A program made the position numbers and the translations under genes. A DNA stretch of 33,629 bases from Paludibacteraceae bacterium (GTDB lineage Bacteria; Bacteroidota; Bacteroidia; Bacteroidales; Paludibacteraceae), in contig JAEDNI010000018.1 of NCBI GenBank assembly GCA_016302585.1, forward strand, positions 1-33,629, written 5' to 3'. Positions 6,610 through 14,439 of this stretch are shown here, one piece after another. Under the pieces are notes generated by a model. That model was not told the origin of the DNA. It made no database searches and saw nothing but the letters and a program-made list of their open reading frames with translations. Every line of letters starts with the position of its first letter. Position 1 is the first letter of the stretch.

Positions 6610-8307
6610 TCAGTACTCCAAAGCGATACACTCTCCTTCTGCGGTCAGAGCATAGAGAGTGTCCGGCGAAGCATAATCCGGTGAGAAAATACTACGAGTG
6701 CGCAATTGAGCGGCACTCGTAGTGTCGTTTATATAGCTCAGACCCGCGGCATCTAACATCGAAGCAAAAAGGACGGAGGAGTTGTCGCGGCTGTCCGAAT
6801 GTGCCTTTAATTGGGCTATCTTTTCCGGATAAAAATGGGCGTACTCGTCGCTATACCAGACAAGGAACGGCACATGAAAGAGCCATTTGCTCGCGCTGTA
6901 GTTGCCGTGCAGAATCAGTTCGCGCTCATCGTCGTACAAGTTCTCTCCGTGATCAGACATGTAAATCACTACAGCAGGAATGTCTTGTGCGTCAACTATG
7001 GTCAGTAGTGAATCCAGAAAATAATCCGTGTAGAGAATCGTGTTGTCATACGCGTTTACCAACTTTTGCTTGTTCGACGGTTGAATCATCGATAAACTGA
7101 ACGATTGACCCAAAGATGGAGTGAACTGTTCGAAGGAAGCTGGGTGGCGGGTGTCATACTTCCAGTGACTTCCCATTGTGTGAACGACGATAAACTGTTG
7201 GTGGGCTCCGCTTGAAAGGACGTTCTGAAGAGGCATTAACAGGTGCTCGTCGTAGTTATTGGTGACGCTCATGTCTTTTCCCGTCTCAAAGCGCCTATCC
7301 ATGCTCTCCAATACCCGTTCAAGGTAATTCGCACGCGATTTGTTTGTTAACCATGCGCTCTCAAATCCCGCTTCTTGGAAGGCTTCAGGAAGCGTCTTCT
7401 CGCGGTTCACCTCGCTGTGATGCACGACGGGGAGCCGGCTGATCATATGCGGGACTGACTGTTCGGTCGTTCCGGCTTGAGAATAGAAATGAGGAAAAGA
7501 AACAAGATTACGTCGTTGGGATAAACGAGGAGTAGTACAACGCGAATAGCCATTAAGGGACAGGTTCTCGCTTCGAGCCGATTCACCAATAACAAGAACA
7601 TATACTTCCGCCCCATTGTTGTGCGTCATCTTTGTCCCAAAATGAAAGGAACCCAATGCAGCCTGTGCTTTTTTCATCTCCTGATGCTCACGCGCGATAT
7701 GATAACTGTTCAGATAGATGTTGTAAGGAAAGATCTTGTAGAACTTCATCAACGTAAGGTCTTTCGCAAGTACCACTGTCTCTTTCAGAGTCGGGATGTT
7801 GTATAGCCTCCGTGCATAGAAACTGAAGAATCCGATAGCGCATACAAAGAGTATCGGTAAACCGATACCGGCTATTCGTATTCCGATCTTGCGCGGAATA
7901 ATCCATTCGTTAGGTTGAAAACTTACCAGCACGAAATAGCCGACCCAAATCAGTACCAACAGGATCAAGAGAGGCCATGTCACGCTGAGAATACCGATTA
8001 CTTCTTGCCGATTAGTACTGAAGAAAAGTCCTAAAAAAGTAGAAGTGGCTGGATTGTTGTTCAGATATAAACTAGCGAGCTCAATGGGGGAAAAGAAGAG
8101 ATTCAGTACACCTATTGTAATAAAGTACGCGCGCCTGCGCAGGAAGAGCATAGGGATGACTAACCCGGTGCATACGACCAGCAGATAAACAACTGCCTTT
8201 ACCGGCGAAGCCAAATCACTCGCTGCAAAACAAGCATACAGGTTCGGAAATAGCAGAATCAGAAATGCAACAGCGCTACGAAGTATGGTTTTCTGGGATT
8301 TCGTCAT
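6610..8307 (-). CDS. EptA-like phosphoethanolamine transferase / sulfatase-fold membrane enzyme
   Basis: 565 residues. Five hydrophobic segments fill residues about 8-165, followed by a periplasmic alkaline-phosphatase-like domain. Metal and catalytic positions resemble EptA/MCR enzymes: GESARSENLSLNGY (Glu242), the nucleophile Thr281 in AGTTEQSVPHM, and SDHGENLYDD followed by LILHGNYSASKWLFHVPFLVW. The family moves phosphoethanolamine from phosphatidylethanolamine to lipid A or other surface glycans, which can lower polymyxin binding. The cysteines that flank the nucleophile in MCR-1 are replaced here by Ala and His. The start lies 1 bp after the stop of the PorZ-like gene, so it is probably the last gene of that operon. 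Acceptor not determinable from sequence. Confidence 0.85.
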   Translation of the reverse strand: MTKSQKTILRSAVAFLILLFPNLYACFAASDLASPVKAVVYLLVVCTGLVIPMLFLRRRAYFITIGVLNLFFSPIELASLYLNNNPATSTFLGLFFSTNRQEVIGILSVTWPLLILLVLIWVGYFVLVSFQPNEWIIPRKIGIRIAGIGLPILFVCAIGFFSFYARRLYNIPTLKETVVLAKDLTLMKFYKIFPYNIYLNSYHIAREHQEMKKAQAALGSFHFGTKMTHNNGAEVYVLVIGESARSENLSLNGYSRCTTPRLSQRRNLVSFPHFYSQAGTTEQSVPHMISRLPVVHHSEVNREKTLPEAFQEAGFESAWLTNKSRANYLERVLESMDRRFETGKDMSVTNNYDEHLLMPLQNVLSSGAHQQFIVVHTMGSHWKYDTRHPASFEQFTPSLGQSFSLSMIQPSNKQKLVNAYDNTILYTDYFLDSLLTIVDAQDIPAVVIYMSDHGENLYDDERELILHGNYSASKWLFHVPFLVWYSDEYAHFYPEKIAQLKAHSDSRDNSSVLFASMLDAAGLSYINDTTSAAQLRTRSIFSPDYASPDTLYALTAEGECIALEY

Positions 8308-8308
8308 C

Positions 8309-11300
8309 TTATCGTATCACCAAAATCTTCACGACCGTATGTCCGCCCTTGGCGTTACAGAGGGCAGTATAGACACCTGCTGTGGCGCGTCGACCGTCCG
8401 GTAGTTTACCGTCCCAAACCGCCGTGCCGCCGTGACTCTTCGTCTTACATACTAAGTTACCACTCGCATCTACGATGTTGACGACGGTGTTATCCATCAG
8501 TCCTGTGATGCTGATCATACCGCCGTAATCCGGACGAACAGGGTTAGGGTATGCATAGGCTCCGCTCATTGTCGTCTGTGCCTCACTTGCATCGCTGCGA
8601 TAGGATGCGATACCTCTATCAGTTCCAACAAACACCTCGCCTGTCTTCGGCATGATAGCGATCGACTGCACGCTGTTGGATGGCAGCAGACTATTGGTTT
8701 CCGTGAAATGGGCGACGGTAATCGTGTCGTCTTCTATCAGATACAGACCTGAGTTCTCCGTTCCTATCCATATACGATTACCACCATCGACGGCTAAGCA
8801 GTTAATCTGTTCGTCGCCTAAGAGATAATCTCCCAGACCTGTTCCGTCATTACGCGGGATGATGATACGACGGCAACTACTCGAGGTGAAGAAGTCCATG
8901 CTTGCCGGGAAAAGGATGATACCTTTGTCCGTACCGATCCAGATACGCTTCGTCTGGTCTTGAGCGAAACAGCGGAAATTAGCGGGACTCAACACGTTAC
9001 CGTTCTGATCGGTAAACGTACTACGCGCCATGCAACGGTCATCGCCGGAATAGGTGGGCGTACCGCCGTCGTCTAAGAGCACAACCTGCGGTTTGCCTCG
9101 TTGCGCGAAGAGCCATTTATACTGACTGTTGCGTTGATCTATCCAAATACCGGTAGGCGTCTCGAAGGCCAAGGACTCTCCGCCGCTATACAGCGGAATA
9201 CTGCACCATTGGCCCGTAGACGTATACACATGTAATGGCGCACCTATGAACGTCGCATTCAACACCCATACATTCCCCTGCTCATCCATCATCGGACCGT
9301 CCGTACGCGTGTAGTAATAGTCACTCAATCCCGTATCGGCCGGTTTGAGTGTACTGTTGTTGGAGGCATCGAAGTGCTTATAACCCTTGTTGTTTCTGAA
9401 CTCAAAGAAACCGGTACCATAGGTGGATACGAAGAAATGCGTCGGGTCATTGGCATCCACAGCATAACCCACGACGTCGCGGATGTCGTGACTTGTATAG
9501 TACCAGGTGTCTTGCCAAGGTATGCCGAGCCATTGATTACCGTCATAAATACTCATGCCGCATTGGCGACTGAACTGCGAAGCCCAACGTCCACCCGGGG
9601 CTACGTATAAGCGGTCATGCGCCACTTGCAGACGATAACCGAAGTTGCTCATCGGTCCCTCCGGGATAAATCGTGTGTCGCCCGATGAACCCAGTCGCAC
9701 GAGACCTTTACTGTCTTCCGCTAACCAATATTCGCCTAAGGAATAGACGGCATCTTTCGCTACGTAGTTGGCACTTATGCCCTCTGTCGTATCATCCTCT
9801 TTGAGGCGTAACAGACCGACGTTCGTCCGATAGGTCAATAACTGACCTCCGCATCCGTGAATCCATTCCAGTGCATAGGGCAGCACCTGTTGCCATACTG
9901 TACCTTCACGACGGTATAGCGAGTCGTGTTGCAGCGTATAGATCGCATCGCGCCATACAAGCGCTTGCTGCACTTTCTCGCAGGGTATATTCTGGCTGTG
10001 CCAGAAGGTATAATCCACGAGGTTATCTTTGAGCGAGGCAAGATACATCTTATCGTAGGAGAACGCATAGAGTGAATCGCCCATGCTTACGATTTGCTGC
10101 ACTTCTACAGCGGCGGCTTCACTACCGATATAATACGTGTCTGCCATCTCTGCCTTGCGGGTGTTGATAGCTACAATACCGAAGTTCGTTCCGATATATG
10201 TATAGCGTGAACCGACATGGATGCAGTTAATCTGTACGGACACCGATCCCGCCTTCATAAATAAGTCGGGCATCTGCGTTACATTACCCTCGTCATCCAG
10301 CAGATCCATACGTCCGTCTGCATAGGCGATGAGTAGTACGCCGTTCGCAGCATCATATGCGATATGCGATACGGTAGAACCGTTCAAACCGGTCGATTTA
10401 TTCCAATAGGTGATGCTTTCATCAGCACGATCGACACTGAAAAGCGAACCGTTAGCAACTGCAAAGACTTGTCTGGGCGTAGATACCATCTCCTCCGGGT
10501 TCGTGTACGATAGATGGAGTCGCCAACGCATCATGCTGCCTTCATCCAGTTCGTTCTCTCCCTCATCGGCATTTCCATTCAAGCCCTCCGTGCCATTCGG
10601 ATCGAACTCCACCAGACCTTCCGACGTTCCGATGAAGACATGTCCTTCAGAATTGCAGGCTAACGACATGACGCTATTAGCGGGCATGGCGGAGTTATCG
10701 ATAGTATAATGAGCAAGGAACTGTGTCGCCTCGGCATTCAATACGTACACGCCCAAGGCGTCTGTGCCTACCCATATGTTCCCATCCGGTGTCTCGCATA
10801 CCGCCCGCACCACATTAGCGGACAGCGGTCGTTCGCCGTTGTTATCTGTAGCTTCGGGCAGACGTATGGCATTCGACTCGAAGAAATCCGTCTCGGCATC
10901 GATATAAACCACGCCTAACTCCGTACCTATCCAGATGCGGTTTTTGGAGTCTTGCAGTATCGTGTAGAGACAAGTGGGTTTGAAGGCTTGATTGTCTTGC
11001 GTCTCCCATTCCTTACGGAAGAGGCAACGGTCATCGCTCGCGTCGGCCGGTGTCTGATGATCATCCAGAAGCACGATACCGGCACCTTTATAAGCGATAC
11101 CTATCCATTTATAGCGCTCATCACGGCGATCTATGACGAGATCTGCCGGCATTTCAAACGAGAGTTGTTGACCGTCGGATATTAGGGGGAGACCATAAAA
11201 AGCATCGCCTTCTTTATAAATCAGATTATAGGGAACAGAACCGGAATCCAAGAACCATAAACGACCTTGACTATCGAAGTGTGCGCCGAGAAGACGCGTG

Positions 11301-12376
11301 TAGCGCTCCGACTTAGCAGGAACGACTGAACCGATTACATCGTTCGCTAAGGTATGCCATACGCAGGAGTCGCCGCGGAACTCATACAATCCCGTTCCAT
11401 AACTGGTTACAAAGTAATGGTTCACATCCGTGGGATCAACCGCTACATTCATCATGTCTAAGACAAGGGAGCCTGTCTTGGCCTGAATCGTATCTGCATG
11501 GATGGTAGTCCATCGTTTGTCGTGATAGCGCATCACATGTCCGGGGTTGTTATGCTGCGCAGTCCAACGACCACCGGCTACCATGAAGAGTTGGTTCGAA
11601 GCCGTAGTTAAGTAGTAAGGGGTGTTGACGTACGGTCCCTCCGGTTTATACGTCAATCGAGAAGTGGGCGTATAACGCACGATACCCTCTGCCCCGCCTG
11701 CATACCAGTGACTCGTTGCATCTTGGTAATGGATACCTTTCTCCGGATCCGGTGCAATACGACCGCTGCGACCTTCTCTCTTCCAAAAATGATAATCCAC
11801 GAGGTTATCCGTCAACGCGGCGCAGAATAGACTATCGGGCGTGAAGGCATAGATACTGTCGTTCGCAATCAGCACATCGCTGATAGGCGTCTCTTCTCCT
11901 CCGGGGCGTAACCAATAACTGTCCACTAATTTGTTCTCTCTCAGGTCCAGTGTCTGCACACCGTAGTGGGTCGATAAATAAGCCGTGCGACCGAGGATTG
12001 TGACGTTATAGATATTCTTCCGCTGCGTCATATCCTTGTTGTACAACTCGCTTATGTACTTCATGCCTCTGGCGGTTAAAATATCGATCTTTCCGTCGGC
12101 GTAACAGATGAGTAACTGTTGCGCTACCTTATCGTAGTGGATACAGGTGACGCCTGTGCCGTGTAAACCGGACATGCGGTCGTACGTGCGCAGTTTCTCT
12201 GTTTGCTTATCGATGCTGAATAAACTGCCATCGGAGATCGCGAACACTTCATCCTCCGCCATGGCGATTTGTGTGACGTTGTTATACGCCAAGTGTGTCT
12301 GCCAATGAGCAGCAAACGCTCCTATTGGAAATAGAAGCGTCAAACAAAGAAAACCATATATCGTGCGTAGTTTCAT
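8309..12376 (-). CDS. Double-length PorZ-like beta-propeller protein with T9SS C-terminal domain
   Basis: 1355 residues with a signal peptide (1-22, ending GAFA). Two homologous halves of beta-propeller repeats follow. Copy one (about 23-593) starts HWQTHLAYNNV and contains GSLFSIDKQTEKLRTYDRMS. Copy two (about 616-1270) starts WRLHLSYTN and contains GSLFSVDRADESITYWNKS. An acidic Gly/Asn-rich linker joins them. WIGT/FIGT propeller signatures recur in both. The last 80 residues (from AYPNPVRPDYGG) form a type IX secretion C-terminal domain. In Porphyromonas, PorZ is a surface part of the attachment complex and supplies anionic LPS to the sortase PorU, but carries one copy (about 780 residues). 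The start codon overlaps the rdgB stop (TGATG). PorZ identity is inferred from layout and wording. Confidence 0.8.
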   Translation of the reverse strand: MKLRTIYGFLCLTLLFPIGAFAAHWQTHLAYNNVTQIAMAEDEVFAISDGSLFSIDKQTEKLRTYDRMSGLHGTGVTCIHYDKVAQQLLICYADGKIDILTARGMKYISELYNKDMTQRKNIYNVTILGRTAYLSTHYGVQTLDLRENKLVDSYWLRPGGEETPISDVLIANDSIYAFTPDSLFCAALTDNLVDYHFWKREGRSGRIAPDPEKGIHYQDATSHWYAGGAEGIVRYTPTSRLTYKPEGPYVNTPYYLTTASNQLFMVAGGRWTAQHNNPGHVMRYHDKRWTTIHADTIQAKTGSLVLDMMNVAVDPTDVNHYFVTSYGTGLYEFRGDSCVWHTLANDVIGSVVPAKSERYTRLLGAHFDSQGRLWFLDSGSVPYNLIYKEGDAFYGLPLISDGQQLSFEMPADLVIDRRDERYKWIGIAYKGAGIVLLDDHQTPADASDDRCLFRKEWETQDNQAFKPTCLYTILQDSKNRIWIGTELGVVYIDAETDFFESNAIRLPEATDNNGERPLSANVVRAVCETPDGNIWVGTDALGVYVLNAEATQFLAHYTIDNSAMPANSVMSLACNSEGHVFIGTSEGLVEFDPNGTEGLNGNADEGENELDEGSMMRWRLHLSYTNPEEMVSTPRQVFAVANGSLFSVDRADESITYWNKSTGLNGSTVSHIAYDAANGVLLIAYADGRMDLLDDEGNVTQMPDLFMKAGSVSVQINCIHVGSRYTYIGTNFGIVAINTRKAEMADTYYIGSEAAAVEVQQIVSMGDSLYAFSYDKMYLASLKDNLVDYTFWHSQNIPCEKVQQALVWRDAIYTLQHDSLYRREGTVWQQVLPYALEWIHGCGGQLLTYRTNVGLLRLKEDDTTEGISANYVAKDAVYSLGEYWLAEDSKGLVRLGSSGDTRFIPEGPMSNFGYRLQVAHDRLYVAPGGRWASQFSRQCGMSIYDGNQWLGIPWQDTWYYTSHDIRDVVGYAVDANDPTHFFVSTYGTGFFEFRNNKGYKHFDASNNSTLKPADTGLSDYYYTRTDGPMMDEQGNVWVLNATFIGAPLHVYTSTGQWCSIPLYSGGESLAFETPTGIWIDQRNSQYKWLFAQRGKPQVVLLDDGGTPTYSGDDRCMARSTFTDQNGNVLSPANFRCFAQDQTKRIWIGTDKGIILFPASMDFFTSSSCRRIIIPRNDGTGLGDYLLGDEQINCLAVDGGNRIWIGTENSGLYLIEDDTITVAHFTETNSLLPSNSVQSIAIMPKTGEVFVGTDRGIASYRSDASEAQTTMSGAYAYPNPVRPDYGGMISITGLMDNTVVNIVDASGNLVCKTKSHGGTAVWDGKLPDGRRATAGVYTALCNAKGGHTVVKILVIR

Positions 12377-13008
12377 CAGAGTATCTTCACCAGAGCTTCC
12401 ATCGCTCTGGCGCGGTGACTAATGCTGTTCTTCAAATCGGCCGGTAACTCGCCAAAAGTCTTATCATATCCTTCGGGAATGAATATCGGATCGTAACCGA
12501 AACCTCCTTGCCCATATTCCTCCGTAGCTATCCGTCCGCGTACCACACCTTCCACTTGTACCGTCAAGTTCTGCGCCATACGGATCAATGTGATGACGGT
12601 TTTAAACTGTGCGCCTCGGTTCGTCTTGCCGCTTAACTCCCGCAAAGTCTTCGCGCGATTAGCAGCGAAAATCATCCTTTCATCATTGAGCGGCGCAGCC
12701 GCACTCATTCCATCATTTAAGCGATACCACCTCGCGGTAAATACACCCGGCTCTCCGCCTAAGGCATCGATCTCCAAACCCGTATCATCGGCAAAGACGC
12801 CGTCCACAGTCGAATATCCGTTGTCAGATAACCAATGATAAACGGTTTCCGCTTTTATCTTGCTGTTCTCCGCCAACGTTAAACCGGTCTCTTCGATCTC
12901 CTGTTCAAAACCGATGTCGTGCAGACTAAGCACCTCAATACCCGCAGGCATGATGGCTCGGATCTCCTCTAACTTATGGGCATTATTAGATGCAAAAACC
13001 AAACGCAT
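12376..13008 (-). CDS. rdgB: dITP/XTP pyrophosphatase (HAM1/RdgB)
   Basis: Hydrolyses deaminated purine nucleotides (dITP, dXTP, ITP) to monophosphates, keeping them out of DNA and RNA. It has 210 residues. Signatures: LVFASNNAHKLEEI at the N-terminus, FADDTGLEIDALGGEPGVFTARW (residues about 71-93), KTNRGAQFKTVI, GYDPIFIPEGYDKTF, and SHRARAMEAL at the end. Residues 97-112 (LNDGMSAAAPLNDERM) have no counterpart in the family as I know it. They are encoded by a 48-bp palindromic element also found in ttcA, and they replace the usual variable loop after the GVFTAR segment. The catalytic segments around it are intact, so activity is probably kept. Between rsmF-like (2-bp gap) and the PorZ-like gene (1-bp overlap). 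Confidence 0.95.
   Translation of the reverse strand: MRLVFASNNAHKLEEIRAIMPAGIEVLSLHDIGFEQEIEETGLTLAENSKIKAETVYHWLSDNGYSTVDGVFADDTGLEIDALGGEPGVFTARWYRLNDGMSAAAPLNDERMIFAANRAKTLRELSGKTNRGAQFKTVITLIRMAQNLTVQVEGVVRGRIATEEYGQGGFGYDPIFIPEGYDKTFGELPADLKNSISHRARAMEALVKIL
12673..12720 (-). repeat. 48-bp in-frame palindromic element, copy in rdgB
   Basis: On the coding strand this element runs from TTAAATGATGG to AAAGGATG and encodes LNDGMSAAAPLNDERM. It has a central imperfect hairpin (arms GAGTGCGGC and GCCGCTC, loop TGC). Two AATGATGGAATGA-like direct repeats flank it 30 bp apart; the second has two mismatches. 40 of 48 bases match the copy in ttcA, in the same reading frame. Confidence 0.85.
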
Positions 13009-13010
13009 GA

Positions 13011-14354
13011 TTATAGTTGTTTACGAATCCGCCACTCGTTCGGGTAAAGGTTGTTCATTCTATTCCCGACATTCTTTGCGAAACCGAGAGGAACATCCTC
13101 GTATGTCAAAAGGACAAGGCCGAGGGGCACATCATTCAAAACCAAAGCTTCGGTCCTGAGATAACTCAACGCTTGCTCGCGCGTCAGCGACACCAACGGA
13201 AAGGCTTCTTTGCGAAGATCCTTCAGCATACTCAGACTATGCTGCGGCGCGATACCTTTGCCGCGCTCTTCGCCCAAACCGAAACCGGTCGAGATACACG
13301 TCAACTGCGTACTTAACCAGTCGATGATCTCTTTGTATTTATACGGATAGGCTGTAGCAAAACGATCGGAATAACGAATCGCCCAATCGTCCGGGTGCTG
13401 CAACCAACTTCGCATAACCGGCATATACTCCGGGTGCGACATGTTCGGCTCTTTCTTCGGACTTTTCACCTTAATCGGCTCAACCGCTCCCGCATGCTTA
13501 CGCAGCGCGCAAATATAAAGCCCTTCGCCTTTCGTCTTATGCGGGTAGAAATGGTATCCCATATTGCCTTCCGTAATACCCCAACTCGGGTCGTAATCTA
13601 TCGGCAGTACATCGGCGCCCAACGTCTCTGCTAACCATTCTACGTTTTTCTCGTTCTCCTCTTCGTTGAACGTGCAGGTCGAGTAGACCAATATACCGCC
13701 GGGTTTCAACGCGTCCCATACATCCATCAGGATGCTTCGTTGCCGCTCGGCACACATCTTCACTGCCTTCAGACTCCATTCGCTACGTGCCTGCTCGTCC
13801 TTACGGAACATACCCTCACCCGAACACGGGGCATCTACCAGAATACAATCGAATAAATGCTTGCAGCGCTCGCCGTATTCTTCAGCTGTGTTATGCGTCA
13901 CGATCGTGTTGCCGTTGCCCCATTTCTGGATGTTCTCGCTTAAGATGAACACGCGCTGGCGAACGACCTCGTTACTCAGCAGCAGACCGTCACGACCCAG
14001 ATATTCACTGATTAACGTACTCTTACCGCCGGGGGCAGCACACAGATCCAGCACGATGGACGACGTGTCCACATACTGCTCCAGCACCTGCTGAAGGAAC
14101 ATCGAACTCGCTTCTTGCACGTAATAACAACCCGCGTGGAAAAGGGGATCTAAGGTGAATTGCGGACGTTCATTTAAATAGTAGCCGTCCACATGCCATG
14201 GTACCTCGTCTGTATCGCAATCGAACGTCAACACGTCTAACTTGCTGTTTAGACGAATAGAGGTAATAGGCTCTGTCTCCAGCGCCCGAATCAGCAGTTC
14301 CGCTTCGTTGCCCATCTGCTGATGCATACTCTCTATGAAATCGACTGGTAGCAT
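13011..14354 (-). CDS. rsmF: RNA (cytosine-C5) methyltransferase, RsmF/RsmB type
   Basis: 447-residue S-adenosylmethionine-dependent methyltransferase of the NOL1/NOP2/Sun family that makes 5-methylcytosine in rRNA or tRNA. The SAM-binding motif LDLCAAPGGKSTL lies at residues 102-114. The two family cysteines are both present: Cys177 in VDAPCSGEGMF, which releases the product, and Cys227 in VYSTCTFNEEENE, the nucleophile. A further 180 residues (from about 270) resemble the C-terminal RNA-binding extension seen in RsmF. It is the first gene of a minus-strand operon with rdgB, the PorZ-like gene and the EptA-like gene, driven by a divergent promoter at 14374-14404. The gene symbol is by best family match; rRNA position specificity is not visible. 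Confidence 0.88.
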   Translation of the reverse strand: MLPVDFIESMHQQMGNEAELLIRALETEPITSIRLNSKLDVLTFDCDTDEVPWHVDGYYLNERPQFTLDPLFHAGCYYVQEASSMFLQQVLEQYVDTSSIVLDLCAAPGGKSTLISEYLGRDGLLLSNEVVRQRVFILSENIQKWGNGNTIVTHNTAEEYGERCKHLFDCILVDAPCSGEGMFRKDEQARSEWSLKAVKMCAERQRSILMDVWDALKPGGILVYSTCTFNEEENEKNVEWLAETLGADVLPIDYDPSWGITEGNMGYHFYPHKTKGEGLYICALRKHAGAVEPIKVKSPKKEPNMSHPEYMPVMRSWLQHPDDWAIRYSDRFATAYPYKYKEIIDWLSTQLTCISTGFGLGEERGKGIAPQHSLSMLKDLRKEAFPLVSLTREQALSYLRTEALVLNDVPLGLVLLTYEDVPLGFAKNVGNRMNNLYPNEWRIRKQL

Positions 14355-14373
14355 ATTTATTCAAAATCGGCTG

Positions 14374-14404
14374 CAAAGTTACAAAAAAATTTGCATGTAT
14401 GCAA
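14374..14404 (-). promoter_or_regulatory. Promoter for the rsmF-rdgB-porZ-eptA operon
   Basis: Reading the minus strand, TTGCATACATGC (TTG at 14402-14404) lies exactly 23 bp, counted from its first T, before TAACTTTG (14374-14381), the Bacteroidota -7 box TANNTTTG. The start codon is at 14354. Its upstream box forms a perfect inverted repeat (TTTGCAT-GT-ATGCAAA, 14390-14405) with the upstream box of the divergent helicase promoter. Confidence 0.8.
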
Positions 14405-14421
14405 AAAAAATCGTAAATTTG
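14391..14421 (+). promoter_or_regulatory. Promoter for the UvrD/PcrA helicase gene
   Basis: TTGCATGTATGC begins at 14391 and TAAATTTG lies at 14414-14421, again 23 bp from the first T of TTG to TA. The ATG is at 14440, so the leader is probably only about 10-15 bases. No clear Shine-Dalgarno sequence is visible, as is usual in this phylum. Confidence 0.8.
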
Positions 14422-14439
14422 CGCACTTTTTCGTGACAG

